A DNA stretch of 64,000 bases from Metaphire vulgaris (GCA_018105865.1 CM030861.1:2241484-2305483); one strand, 5' to 3'. Positions 42,478-56,904 are shown, counted from the first letter of the stretch. The notes: a model not told the origin generated them from the letters alone. Translations and numbers: made by a program.

Positions 42478-42849
42478 ATATCAGCATTTGGTTATATGCA
42501 GCAATTTTGACAAGTCATTGTAATGCAACAGAATACCTCAATGGTTCCTCACATAACCTGTAAAGATAGTACAGAATTATTACAATTTAAAGAAGAAAAT
42601 TATTACCATTTAAAAAAATAAAATACCCTTTTAAAGTGGTTTTCAATATTACCTCACACAAACCCTCTTAAATGGTACTTTGTAATACCCTTCCGCATCT
42701 TTAAAATACCTTTTTGTACCATCTCAGATGGTTTTATAACAATACCTTCACATATGGTATTATGGAAAACCTTTAGACGGTAGAGTTTTAGGCCACCGCT
42801 ATAATACCTTTTTCAAACCCTTATCTAAACCATTTCTTCTAACAGTGTA

Positions 42850-43524
42850 GTAAACTTCATGACTTGATGCCGATAGGCTGTTGCAAAATGCTTCAGAATT
42901 ATATTTTGATTCTTTCCTTTTTTAATCCTAAAGTGCTTGCCAGAGAACATTATAGTTAATGATGCACACAATATTATTGTTAATGAAGATTCATTTCTTC
43001 ACAACGCTGTTTTTGTTTTCTTGCTGTTGTCAACACTGCATGGTTGGCATCGATAGCATTGTTGCTGCTTTGTATATTGATTAAGTTAGCACGGGACTTA
43101 TAACGCCTCCGTGTTGCATTCCGAATGTGTTGAACTAATTAATTAGAAATTCAATTAATAAATAATTCATTGGCTGTGGATTGAATTAACTGCACTTCTA
43201 AACGAGCATTTTCATATTTATTTTTCTCTCTCTACTGAGCCGTCTTTTTAGATGCAAAGTTAAAGTTGGCATACAAATGTAATGTAGGCCCTATTATTTC
43301 TTAATTTATATAGGCTACGTGACTGGATGATAGCAGAATTGTAGCAATATTTGCGTGAAGATCTGAATATCGCATGTTCTATACTCGCAAGAGACTTGTC
43401 ATTGGCTCAGCCAAAACAAGTAGCCGTGGTAACGCTGCGGTGATCTCAAACAGGCAAGGCACGCGATGCACTCAGTCAGTATCTTTGGTGCAACGGAGAT
43501 CAGCGCCGCTTTGAAACCTACGGG
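42850..43524. other. no gene recognised
   Basis: Non-coding; no element pair found. Confidence 0.5.
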
Positions 43525-43691
43525 CAGGGTTGGAGTTGCCGGGGAGGGGTTGGGGTTGGGGGGGGGGTTGAACCCCCCCAGCTAACTTAGCAAACCTCCC
43601 AAAAATCGCATATCTGGTACATGCAGTTTCTGTCATGCATTGAATTTCAGTCCTCAACCCCCACAGCTCAAATTTCACAACTCCAACACTG
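43525..43691. mobile_element. hAT-like MITE, CAGGGTTGGAGTTG family
   Basis: Ends CAGGGTTGGAGTTG and, reversed, CAGTGTTGGAGTTGTG. Perfect 8-bp target duplication CCTACGGG (43517-43524 and 43692-43699). 167 bp with G and C runs. The GACAAGC box is absent here. Confidence 0.95.
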
Positions 43692-43719
43692 CCTACGGGC
43701 TATGGAAAGCACTTGGAAT

Positions 43720-43980
43720 CAGAGACGTAGCCAGGAATTTGATTTGGGGGTATAAATATTTGGGGGGCGTATAAATCTTTACTATAAACCACATAAACCA
43801 TATAAACCACATAAACATATATTTGGCAGTAGAGCGGATGTCGAGCGGTTAGTTGCTAAAAGCGTGCCGAAGACAAACGTTCAGCGTTTATTTTTCCACA
43901 TATAAACCTCATATAAAACTTTAATGCAGACTGACTTGGGGGTATGTATGCCGTTATACTCCCCAGTCTCTACGCCCTTG
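43720..43980. mobile_element. hAT-like MITE, CAGAGACGTAGCCAGG family
   Basis: Left end CAGAGACGTAGCCAGGAAT; right end reversed CAAGGGCGTAGAGACTGGGG. Flanks CTTGGAAT and CTTGAAAT match 7/8. Interior has tandem ATAAACCA units (43786-43820). Confidence 0.8.
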
Positions 43981-44004
43981 CTTGAAATTTGTTTATTTGA
44001 TTGA

Positions 44005-44054
<50 letters not shown>

Positions 44055-44842
44055 GATGCTATCATGAATGTAACTCATCAGGTAGCTATGGAGTTGCACA
44101 TAACCAGGGCATACCTTGAACTCATGACCCTTAGAAGAATCCCTCCACCGACGTCACTCTTACTCTCATTAGGGTCAAAAGGTGAGTGAACAGCACAGGT
44201 AGGCGGCTCATTATTCGAATTACTGAACCTGGCTGAGAACTAATTCCGATTGAATTCCTAAGCCCTGCCGCATACAATCTAACAATACATCACCGTCGCT
44301 TTTTTAGTCCAGATTGCCTATTCAGCAGCCAGTTAGGCTGCCAAACCGGTCACCGTCCTAGGCCGTCTCTTCGGAAGGATTTTTCAGTTCAGTTGGGCAG
44401 GAAGCTCTTGCAGACATTGGCACAACATAAGCACAATAAGATATCCTTCTGCCTTTCGACAAGGTGGCATCTTACGCTGATATTTCCCGCCTCAGACTTT
44501 CATTGCAATTGATGCCCGAGGTTTGACTTCAAGATAATCATCGTAAAGCAGCCGAAGACAAGGTAACATTTTAATAATAATTATTATTATTATGCACTTT
44601 TATGGCATCATTTGTAACGCTCTTAAAGTATCAATCGATGGTACTTCAAATCCATCAGCAAAAGACCGGACTCATTCCAATCAGCTCGTGAGTCTAACTT
44701 TATTAACTTTACTGTAATCCAGTGACTTTTGAAGCTTGTTGTCCATCTGACTGATCTCTGGAATGACCTGGTCTTTTGCCGATGGATTTGAAGTATCATC
44801 GATGGATGCCCTTGGGTATTATAACTGGTGCTATAGAAGTGC

Positions 44843-44913
<71 letters not shown>

Positions 44914-45518
44914 CATCATCATCATCATCATTGTTGTTGTTGTTGTTGTTGTTGTCAGTATTATTATTTTGTCAGAAGCGATTGATTGTGAAGTCTGTTG
45001 ACGTTGAGTTTTCTCGATATTACTCTTTGTTCCAACGTTTTTCAGAGCAACGCCTAGAAATAGAAGTCAGTTTTAAAATAGGCCTAACTGCGGGTAAACA
45101 TTAGGTCTATGTCGAAATACATACTCAGTAACTCCGAGGCTCCTCGCTTACGTAGGGTCTTACTGTAAGACCCTACGTAAGACTCTTACATGAATACAAA
45201 TGTCGGGTAATTGAAATGACGATATAGCAACTGCATGGCGTCGTTCTAGAGTTCTGGTCGCATTCATTTTTCTTATGCGGTGATTCTTTTCATCGATTTG
45301 TTTCTGTGACTTAATCAATCAATCAATCAATCAAATAAATCAAATAAGGTTATTTCTCAACATCCTGTTGCTTACAAATCAAGAAAAGAAAAACTTAACT
45401 AGACAAGGAGTAAAATTCAAATTATATATAAAAACCATGATTGTCCAAAATGTGAACAGACTTAACAGAATAATGATACAAGACTTAATATTAATGAAAA
45501 TGAGCTAGTACTAATATT

Positions 45519-45573
<55 letters not shown>

Positions 45574-45719
45574 TAACAATAATAATAAAGAAATTTATCG
45601 TCGAGAAAAGGGTTCAGATACTTATAGATGTAATAGAATAAAAAGAGGTCATAAATGCAACTTAATTTGCTTTAAACAAGTTTGAAGAGCAAAGCAGCAC
45701 CTAGCCATTCACTTTACGT
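43981..45719. other. microsatellite-rich, no gene recognised
   Basis: (ATT)n at 44007-44053, (ATT)n then (CAT)n/(GTT)n at 44844-44955, and (AAT)n at about 45519-45588. The phrase AGTGCTTTATTATTATTATT at 44828 and CAATCAATCAATCAAATAAA at 45318 look like SINE tails. A short inverted repeat TTACGTAGGGTCTTACTGTA / AGACCCTACGTAA is at about 45148-45180. Confidence 0.6.
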
Positions 45720-45909
45720 CAGTGGCGGCTCTAGGATTTGGCAAGTAGGGGGGCCGTTGGGGTAGCAACTTCTAATCATGGGGGCCAACCATTTGTTGTT
45801 TAATGTATTTAGCATTAAGTATAGGATCCCAACTGGGGGGCCACTGGGGGGCCAGGCACTCAATAGGGGGGGCACGGGCCTCCCTGGCCCCCCGGTGGAG
45901 CCGCCACTA
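45720..45909. mobile_element. hAT-like MITE, CAGTGGCGGCTC family
   Basis: Starts CAGTGGCGGCTCTAGGATTT; ends GGTGGAGCCGCCACTA (last base altered). Flanks CTTTACGT and CTTTAGGT match 7/8. It lies about 220 bp upstream of the Delta-like start codon, so it may sit in or near the promoter. Confidence 0.9.
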
Positions 45910-46132
45910 CTTTAGGTGTCCATTTCCTACAACTAAGTCGGGCATTTGTAATTGGTATAACTCCAGGCATGCTCTTTGCTGGTTGTAGGAACTATTTGAC
46001 AATAAGTTGTTTCACTTCGATGTAAAGTAAACCGTTAAACATGAGGCGGTCGTTGTAAGTTTAAACCATTCTGGTGTTTGTGTTTTAGACGGAGAAGTTC
46101 TCTGAATTAGAAATACTTTTTCGAAGTCAGCC

Positions 46133-46195
46133 ATGATCTCGTACATGAATCAATGTCACCAAACTGTCTTTTACTTCATTCTCTTCTTCTGTCAG
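46133..46195 (+). CDS. Delta-like exon 1: start and signal peptide
   Basis: ATG then [20 protein letters not shown] and a CAG/GTAAAA donor in phase 0. The hydrophobic VFYFILFF core fits a secretion signal. Exon 2 also begins in phase 0, so the two join cleanly. A (ATT)n run starts ten bases into the intron. Confidence 0.65.
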
Positions 46196-46204
46196 GTAAA
46201 ACCG

Positions 46205-46286
<82 letters not shown>

Positions 46287-48275
46287 TACCAGACAATTTC
46301 TTCAGCGCAATAGACCAGACTAAGGTCCAAGACAAGAGCGCTTTACAACAGTGGAGTCAAACCCTATCTTAAATAAATATGTTTGTAGGTTTTTGCGGAA
46401 AGATTCAGCTGAGGCTGCCACAGTCACGACACCAGGTAACTCGTTCCATAGGATCGGGTTAGCTTTGGAAAAGGACCTATCACCAAACACGGGGGTCTTC
46501 GATGGCGGGGGGACGATATTATATTTCTGATGCGGTCATTTCTTTCAGGTGATGAACCCTGCATACGAAGAGAATCCGTGTTCAATATCTCTATTTGACA
46601 AATATTTGACTCTCCAGCATTTTAGCTAAGATTTGTTAATTTATGACGCAATAATAATAATAATAATTATTATTATTATTATTATTAACGTACTGATTAA
46701 TGTACTGATTAATAAAACAAAGGCAAAGGAACTGGATGGGCTACATTTTAAGAGGAGAATCGTTGTTCAAAACAATACTGGAAGGGCACATGGGGGGGGG
46801 GGGTAAAATAAACAGAGGAAGACCACGTACATCACTACAGCACTGGATGATGACAAAAGACGGATACAAAGGAATAAAGACCCAAGCTGCTGACAGAGAT
46901 AGATGGCGCCAATGGGAACCAGGACCTGCTTCCGGGCAGAGAACTTAAAGAAAACTGATTAATGTGGTGACTCATTCAGCCGAACTGCGTGAACGCATTA
47001 CAATGTTACATTAATATTCGCTTCGGATCCGGATCCGGCAAATGTTGACCCAAACTAACCGGATCCGATATCCGGTGGAAAATATCCATCCGGTCATTCC
47101 CCGCAGCACAAAGAACATGGGCAATTTTGATCACCTGTCCTCCCTTGTCAACAACTGTCAAACTTTCAGTGACGCCCTATAATTATGTCAAAAACTTTTG
47201 ACCCGCCCCCCTAAGATCAGTGACAGGTCCCCTAGAAAGTTTATAGGGTTATTATTTTTGCAGTGACGAGAATCTTTTTTGCTCATCATGTGTCAGAATA
47301 CATGTGGTGGCGATGACCTGTTCTTTGTTTTTCAGGTTTTTTACCTTGGCAATAAGTAGTATTCCTTGAAATTTCCATTTTTTTGGATTATCTGTAAAAA
47401 ATGCAATTGTTGGCGTCAACCTCTTTTGACCCCTCCCCTGTCAACAACTTTTTCGAATCCCCTCTCCTATTTCTGACGTAATTAATGGACTGCCCCATAT
47501 TGGCTTGGCATTTGGGGAAGAGTAAATAGCACTTTTCGACTTACATCGTCAGTGTAGGATACTAAGTTGATATCTATGCGCTATTTGTTGCTCATTAGTG
47601 GCGCAACTTTTGACAGATTTCACGAAATGATGGAAGCTCTGTGTAGTCTTGCTATTAAGAATCTTGGGTTTATTCTGTACGGATTAAGATGGCGGATGTG
47701 GAAACGACTGGAACGCTGGAACTGACGATGAATTACTTCCAGAATCCATCCGAGCACTTGGGCGATGGAAGTTGCTGTGACGCTCTCTGCATTGGACAGT
47801 GCGACAATATATTTCACTTCTCTCTCGACCAATCCTCTGGGTAAAACATCTTCAGACATTCCTTAACCATCGTCATCATCACCATCACTAACACCATCAT
47901 CCATCATCATTGTCATCATCATCATCATCACGATCACCATCACTATCGTCGACTCATCGTCGTCGTCATCATCATTATCATCACAACCGCCATCTGCTTC
48001 ACAGTCATCGTATGCACGTCGTAGTCGAAATGACGCTATCATTGAAGCCTCGTAAGGCTCACGAATTTTGCTAGTTCACAATATGGATTGGCCAATTAAT
48101 CGGCTTCTGTGGCGCCACTATCCAGAACAGCCAACTCCAAGCCGAACTAGAACCAGGTCAGGCCGGAAGGTTAAATGCGGAGCAGTCTTCTACAGCGCCT
48201 AGACCAAACCAAATACCGTAGGTGTGTTTAGACCGGATAATAATAATAATAATAAAATATAATAATAATAATAAA

Positions 48276-48337
<62 letters not shown>

Positions 48338-49034
48338 TGATAACATGCTGGTTATGCAAAGTGATGTCCGGAATAAATTCCAGAGCCCAGGGCCACGCAT
48401 CGAAAAACAGCCGGTGACAATGACTGCACGATTGTGAACCGATCTGCAAACAGAGTTTATGCGATTGATTAGAGAGACATGCATGGTCAGGCGTGAGAAG
48501 TCATTCCAGGAGCAACAGTAGAGAATCCGCATACCACTCTTAAGAGTCTAGAGCCACTGGAACAGGTTGAATCGGCTGACATCATGTGTTTCCGCTTGTG
48601 TTTCTTCCTTTTGTAGTCGCGCAGGTGATGCGCGATCATACTTTTATTGGACGAAGATCACTGGAACTTACCAAGACCAGAATAATGTCTACTTCAAAGA
48701 CGACATGAATGGAGTCAACAATCCAATTCTGTGGACTTTCAATTCATGGCCAGTAAGTACTTTATTAGCCTATTGGGTCTCCTATGTCTCTATCCCTCCT
48801 TCATTCCTTCGAGGGTTAAGGTTAGAGTATTAGATAGAGAGAAGCGTGGACGTATAGTCGTAGACAATATAGTTTAAAGGTACTCTCCATAGGCCATAGG
48901 CCATAGGCCATAGGCCATCGCGGACCCGTCGGAAACCGAAGGGTTAGCGCCTTCAGTTATACACGGCAACGGCTGAATGAGGGCGGATTGCCAGCCTTTC
49001 CCTCGCCGCCTTTCCTTCCACCGAGTTAACCCTA

Positions 49035-49080
<46 letters not shown>

Positions 49081-52000
49081 TTAATTTTATCGTCCGTTTC
49101 AAACACTTAGGTGTTCATCGGGGACGCCTCAGACCACAAACCGCAGTGCTCATCGGCAGAGCAGACTGTAGCTGAGGAGCAGTGGCGTAACGTGGGGGCG
49201 GGGGCACTTTGTTGACTGCCCCCTGGCCCCGGGCGGGGGCCCCAAAGAGGGGTCTAGGGTTAGGTTAGGCTTAACCCTAACCATAGAAGTGAACGTGCCG
49301 GCGACCTTTTTTTTTTTTTTTTTTTGCTCGTCAGTCCGAAACTTTGGAACTTTGGGGCCCCCATGACAAAGATGCCCCCCGGGCCCCCAAAAGTCACGCT
49401 ACGCCACTGCTGAGGAGGGTCGGTTCGGTCCAGGTCACCCGATGTACTCATTCACAGCTGAGTCGACTGGGGTCGCTTGGGACAGAAACAACCGAAAAGT
49501 TTCTGCCGCGGCCGCCGGGAGTTGAACCACGGACCTCAAGATTGGCAGACTAATGCGCTAACCACTGTTCCACAGCGCACCCTAGACAATATAGTGCATT
49601 GACAAATACAGAATCCTACTGTGTGGATTCGGTCTTCCTCGTGCCGTTTCTAAGAATTCAGAGCCTCAGTCTTATGGGATTCGTTGGTTCGTTGATTCCA
49701 GGGTTCGGTGCTTTTTAAAGTCTACATTGAAGACGACGATTCTCCTTTCACTGCGAATGACTATCTCGATGGAATGGTCCAGAATCTCACGTTGACTCCA
49801 GCGAAACTCAAGTCTCAATCGACAAGCACGGTCGTCACAGTGTATGGAAGGAGAGGGCGGGATAAGACAGTGTTAGTGTAGTAAACAACAGTCAACATTT
49901 AACTACGAAAGCGTCAATAATAGTCCCAATATTAGCTTTTTGCTTTTAATATACAGTAATATAAAAGTAAATCAACTGAAAAATATGACTTCTGGAAATT
50001 TCTTGCAGAGTAAATATATATTGATTGGCGGATGTGACAACGATGAGTTGCCGTAGTAGTAGTAGTAGTAATAGTAGTAGTATAGTAGTAGTAGTAGTTG
50101 TTGTTGATGTTGTAATAATATCTGGATTTTAAATGATTTAGCAGGATTTCTCCTGTGTTGAAAACCACTGTCACTTAAACATCCCTCTATTCCAAGTTTA
50201 TGTCATAACATTGATTATAAAAGGACGCATTCATTTTGTCAACATATTTCTAAACTTGTATTTTGACTTCAGTTTGGTTTTGAGTTACAAGTTGTATTGC
50301 GACGACAACTTCTATGGACCGAGTTGTTCAGTGCTTTGCGTTCCTCAAGACCACAGCTCATCGGGCCACTACAACTGCGACCCAGATACTGGAAAGAAGA
50401 TCTGTAAAACAGGTACCCTACTTACTGCACAGGTGCATAAAGCTAGGCGCCTCTTTCGCGACTGGGGTTAATCGGTCACTTACAAGCACAGATATTTTGT
50501 TAACTATAGCTGCTTGCCCGTCAGAGCATGACGGGAAGACTTGGCTGTTTTACCCGTCCCGTTAGACATGGGAAAGTTTCGCTGTTTTGTAAAGGTTCTA
50601 TAGCATTTTCTCCGGTGTCTTGAATCAATGGCTTGCTGAGCACAGTGAGCAGTTTGTTGTTTGCCGGGTTTCATGCTTTCGATAGAGCTGACGATGGGAA
50701 AAGACTGATTCCCTCTGCGACTTTTTGATAGTCACTGCAAATGCAGAGAACCAATGCCGCCCATTATTACTTTTGGTTGCCTAGCAACGATCAGAAAATG
50801 ACAGCAGCGCGTCGTCCAATGAGAACATGTTTTACACACACAGACAGACACGCATTTGAAAATTACAGATATGCATATATGTGTATATATACATTTCTGA
50901 ACGCATTGTTAGGTTGGGAGGATGTGTCAAATGACTGTCTGACTTTCGCCGACGACTGTCTTGGCAAAGACTGCCATCACGGACGATGCGTTGACGGAAT
51001 TCGTTCTTATTCCTGCTCCTGCATGGAGGGATTCACAGGTGAATAATCTAGCATGGAATTTTTCAATTAACTCGTTTTCAAATAGCTTGACAACAAAAAT
51101 TACACCGTCGTGAATATCATTTAATGTTTGGCTCAGAGAAATAAGTGAATCTTTGTATAATTTCTAGATGAAACTTACATCATAGCTGACCATAACACTA
51201 AATTAACGGGTTATTTTTTGTCTGGCGTTGGCAGAGAGGCTGTTAGGCAATCGCTGAATGGGAACATTTTGCTTAAATGTCTCTTTTGATTTTACAGTAA
51301 TCATTATGATTAAAACGGCATTGTGGAATGAGAGCTACGCCTCTGTCAGACTCATTCAATTTATCAGCGCAATCGACAGCGTCTAGCCCGACCCCATCAG
51401 CAGCTAGATTGTGCATAAGAACGAGCCCGTTGCCTCAATGTCAACTCACCATTTAACTGCATTCCATTATTGACAGACCACACAACACGTGATCGCATGT
51501 TGGTTGTCAGGTGTTCCTTTTGCTTTACCTGGCGCCGCTGACGACATCAGGTTTCGCAGTTAATAGGGCTAAAGACTAGACTGCTTCTCGTGAGTTTACT
51601 TGCGTGTAAGAACGAGATTAGGAGTTGTGATGTGTGAAAACAATCTTGCTCAACAACAGTCTGAGTTTAGTTCAGCAAATCTTCTGTTTCGTAATAATTC
51701 GTATGTTTGATCAGTTTGTAACCCACGCAGCAAACAGATCTTGACGCGACACGAGTAGAACTCGGATACGCTTCACTGCTTCGATTTGTGTACAGACTAG
51801 AGAAGTTCACAGCAGAGGAGAATCTAATCGTTTAAATGTTTGACATGGGTCAATACGGTACAATTCACTTGAACTCGCCCCAGTCGAAAGAGGTTGTATA
51901 TGTGTATATAATAATATATATACTCATATATATATATATATATGAGTATATATATACCATTATATGAGTTTATCAGTCACGCTACAACGTTTCAACGCAA

Positions 52001-55000
52001 TCGCCTTCCAGGGATCTTTCTCACACTTCGAACCTAACGAGAGTCAACCACGCAATTTTCTTAGAGCTAGGCCTATATCTAATTGACAATTTTTCACACT
52101 AGTCCCTTGGGAACGAAGTATCGAGGATTCGAGGGCATAAATAAATATATACCTTCTGTACAGATATTATATTATATAGGCTATATGATACTGTTAAGTC
52201 TCTATGGAACTAAGTACCGATAGGAATTAAAAATATATATTATGGGAATTGGGAACAGTGTAGGCCAGTGCTACCCAAGCTTTTTCCAGCCACCGGCACA
52301 CTATCCAAGAAACATACAGTCAACGGCACACTGCAGCCGACAACGAGAAAAACCTCATCCGTGATCGCTTTGATCACAAGCTGAAGGGCAAAAAGGTCGT
52401 CAACTCATTTACGTTAGCTGTTAGATTAGATTCTAGATCTTTAAAAGCATTAGTTTTGCAACATTTTGCCGCGGCACACTTCTAAAGTTGCTGCGGAACA
52501 CTTGTGTGCCGCGGCACACAGCTTGGGAAGCACTGTTGTAGACATACGTTCTGATTCCTTCGTGGAGAATGAAGATATCAATCGTCAAAGACTAATATTG
52601 ACCAATGTATGTTATGCTGGCGATCAAGTAATGCTAGATGCAAAGAAGGAGTGTCTTCGACGAATCAAGAATGCGCCTAATAACATTTCAGTCTCCACCA
52701 GGGAGTTTGGAGAAAGCGATGAGCTCCTATCGGTGTCTGGATAGAAGCCTAACCTAAGAAATTGAGAGCAATATTAGATTCAAGTTTTGATATTTGAATA
52801 ATATTTTCAGAGTTGAGCATGTTGGCAATTTCTATAACCCACCCACCCCACCAGCTGATGAATGTTTTCATCGGCTTTGCACGAATCTTAAGACCAGTTC
52901 AGACCCGAAAAGAAGGCGCCATCCATAGCCTATATCGCGCTTGTGACTGCATTAATCGTTAAGTTAATTCCTCCAGCGGGTTTTGATGCGGAGATCCGAA
53001 AGCCCAAAATCTATAGTAGCCTATAATATATTTTCAAATCCTCAACTTTGGAGCACATTTACAGACTATAGGATAAGTGTGCGGCAGTCATCTACCCCTC
53101 CTCATTTGATAACATTTTCTTAGTGCTACTGAAGAACCTCACAACTAGCTTTGATCTGATCTTCCCCCTCCCCGCCCAGCTGTCCCTCTTTGACGGCGCT
53201 AATGGATGCGAAGGCAGATACGAACAGTTCAATGGGCCCGACTAGAGTTTCAGGGGGAACGTCGTGAGCTCCCGGCAGAAATTGTGAGTAGGGTCTAATT
53301 CTAGAATTGGACTCTGGCGGGCTCTGGTGCATACTTTTAAAAGAGTTTAATTGTGATGTATTACTGAGTGACCATAATCTGTAATAGAACTACAATATCG
53401 ATTCTCTTAGCAATCACCCTACCCACAGAAACAGAGATATGTTTACACCCCTAAAATCCCCAACACCCCCACCCCCAATCTGAGAGCAACACCTCCCTAA
53501 TTATGAAGCAGCTAAGATGCTATCACTCGCCATAAGGGGAGGGAGGGAGGGAACTCCAGAATACATCAACACCCTCCCCAGATTGATAATTATAATCCTA
53601 GAAATAACCCTGCGTAGAAAGCATTCTTGTCGTTTTGGGAGCAATCCAGCGACTGGTTCCAGTTCGAATAGGAGGGGGCGGTTCCCGTGGTGTCCTCCCC
53701 TCATTGACTACGCTAATGACCTTTGAACCGAACTAAAACTATTATTTGCGTATCGTCATTGGTTCGTAGGTACGTTGTGTGAAGTGAATGTAAATGAATG
53801 CAAAAGCAATCCTTGTCGGAACGGGGGCACCTGCTCCGATCTGGTCGACGGCTACACCTGTGCCTGCCCGTCTGGCTTCGTGGGACCGCAGTGCGAGCAT
53901 ACCTTCTGCTCCTTGGTCGCGCAGAATCCGTGTCTCAACGGCGGAACCTGCTATGGCAGCCAGCAATGTCTGTGTCGACCAGGGTACGTTGGAAACAAGT
54001 GCGAAATGAGGACGTGTGACGCTGTGCCGTGTGTTAATGGAGGCAGTTGTTCGGAGAACAGCACGTGCCTATGTCCACCAGAATACACGGGAAATCAATG
54101 CGAAGTACTCAAGTGCGATATCGTGTCTGATCACTGCCAGGTATTCCATTCTATAATTAACAGCTGTATTTCATTCAATGATTAATAGCTGTAGGCCTAT
54201 TCCATTCAAAAATTAATAGCTGTATTCCATTCAATAATTAATAGCTGTAGGCCTATTCCATTCAAAAATTAATAGCTGTAGGCCTATTCCATTCAAAAAT
54301 TAATAGCTGTATTCCATTCAATAATTAACAGCTGTATTCCATTCAATGATTAATAGGAGTATCCAGAACAATCTCTATGGTCACTGATCTATGCCCACCA
54401 GCAAGGAATCTGCTTCTGCCATTGGCGTCTATTAATAGACAACAATGGTTTCTATGGTTTCTGCCCACCAGTGGGCGGAGCAACCGGACCTTGTTGGTAA
54501 ACACTGGATACCCCTATAGTTGTATTCCATTCAATAATTAATAACTGTATTCCATTCAATAATTAATAGCTGTATTTCACGTCTGGCTTTTGTTTCACTC
54601 GAATATATCGGATATTGAATTCTGTTAATTTTAGACCTACGCACGCATTTAGTCCTACAATACTTAGGGCAAGTTCAGGCTGTTCAACAGTTCACGGCAG
54701 TTTGCTACTGACAAGCAGTTTTCAACATTAACCTTACACTGCCTTAGCAATGGTTCAATATTGCTGAGCAATTTGTTTGCTTGTGAATGTCTCATTTTTC
54801 TTACTGTAAGAAGACGAGGCATAACGGCTTCTGATTGTTTATAGAAAAACGGTTCTTGTGCCGAAGGAAAATGCGTTTGCCAGAAACCGTACTACGGTGA
54901 GAAGATATACACCTTTACTTACGCTAGAAAACGAAACACTATATAGGCCTACACTGCAGCGTATGTGTATCATTAGTCGTTCATATCATAACAGCAAAAA

Positions 55001-56864
55001 ATACTTCATTGTTGTTGTTTTTAAAACTTTCAATTTGTTAGAGAACAATATTGCATACCAGAATGTGTAAACGACAGATTGGAAAAGTCAAAATGTAGCT
55101 GATTAAAACGATCCAGTTGAAGGCGCGTTACAATTGCAATGATGTTCCTGCCGCTGGATAATAAGAATGTTTGAACAGGCCCGCCCGAAGTGGGGTTCTT
55201 TTGCAGCTGCACCCCTGGAAATACTGCTGTGCAATGCCCCTGAAAGATGATGGTCTGCACCCCCGGTATTCTGAAATGCAGAGGGGTGCAGAGTGTGCAG
55301 AGGACCTTTTTTGCTTCTCAAGATTTTTGAGGTAAAATTGAGCGTTGATGACCTTTTTTGCTTGTCAAGGATTTTAAAGAGAAAAATATAACTTCGGAAA
55401 AATCTGCACCCCCTGACCAAAATTCGTTCCGACGGGCCCTGTGCTTGAATATCCGAATTTTGACATTTGCCTGTTCCTTTTTCGAAGTCTATCTAACTGC
55501 TGTTCTATAAAGGAAATCTTATCTTTAAAATAGTATTTGCCTTTCTGAAGTTCTAAAATTTTTCAGACTTCTTCATGCCAATAAGTTCATTTATGTAGTC
55601 TATGTCTGCCTGCATCTATTTATCCACCCAACCAGCTATTCATCCAGCTATCTGCCTGACTATTCATTTTTTAATTTTCTTACTTATCTACTCGCCGATC
55701 TATCTCTCCCTACCTGGGCTTTTCCACAATTTCGCTGAAAACCTGTTACTCTGAAAGACAGAATTTACAACTCGCTGATAATTGCATAGGCAGTCAATTT
55801 TGACGATCAAGTAACAGCACCCTCCGTTTGGAAAAAGTGCTATAATTAATTAATCTCGGTTTGAAACTAACCGTTAGAACGAACCATCTAATGGTCAATC
55901 CGTAATGCCGACTGTCATGGGTTCGATTGTTGTTATGGCAAAAGTGATTAAGTTCGCATTGATTTCTGTGATAATATTTTTGTAAATACAACAGCATGTC
56001 TTGATAAATAGCATGTTTAAAAACACAAGAAATACATATACATTGTTTAACACTGAGCAGAACCCAATCCTACAACCTCTATCTCTACATGCATTTAAGC
56101 TAACTAACCAATACACTAACCAGTAATCCAAACAATCTTGACATTAAATTTTTGCTTAAAAGTCAATTTCATAATGGATAACTGAAATCAGCTGCACATT
56201 TTTCTGCAAGATTTAACTATGCAAAGTCACTCTGTGGCCTACAGACGAATCTGAAGACCTAATTGTGAGAATTTGTACAGCGATTTGGCTTGGAGGCTGC
56301 TCAAAATTTATCTCAGATCTTAATCACCTTATAACATGTCCTCATATTGGCGTAGGAACTAGGAAGTATGGCAGGAATCAGATGAGATGTAATCCATTGC
56401 TATGCTGTATGGTATCTTATTGTGTCATCTTTTGATTAGGTGTCAATTGCGAAATGGAAGGTTGTACAAACAACACTTGCCAGAACGGAGGAACCTGTAT
56501 CAAAACGGATGAAGGCACTGGCTACAAGTGTACATGTACTCCATCTTATACGGGGCAGAACTGTCAATCGCCCGAGAACAGTTGCGCCTTACTCCCCAAT
56601 CGACTGACAGATAAGGGTGGTGAAGCTGACGTCAATATTTTCGTTGGTGACGTAGGTGGCTCCAATTCGAATTCGAATTTTATTGTCGATTTAGAGATAT
56701 CGTTTTATTCGTTCGTCTACCTAACGTAGAAAAGAGAATCGCTTCTGGATTAAAAATTTTTATCTTATGTAATTTCTCGTCCATTCGTGGGTTGTTGTAC
56801 CTGTTATGATAATTGTGTCCAGGAACATAGGAGAGATCCTACTAAACCACTTAAAACCAATCGT

Positions 56865-56904
<40 letters not shown>

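Larger units (their letters stand above)
38250..42847. mobile_element. 4.6-kb element with 250-bp inverted arms
   Basis: The left end, CTCTGTTAGAAAAAATGGTT, and the reversed right end, CACTGTTAGAAGAAATGGTT, continue as AAAGGTATTATAGC on both sides. Both arms, about 38250-38510 and 42595-42847, are rich in degenerate AAAAGGTATT / AAGGGTTTG / AAAACCTTT units in opposite orientation. TA flanks both ends (38248-38249, 42848-42849). Inside are several nested MITEs, a fold-back element, a four-unit CCCCAGCTATGACCG tandem (39388-39450), a (TA)n run and about 2.5 kb of unknown DNA. I found no transposase. The superfamily is not known to me. Confidence 0.6.
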
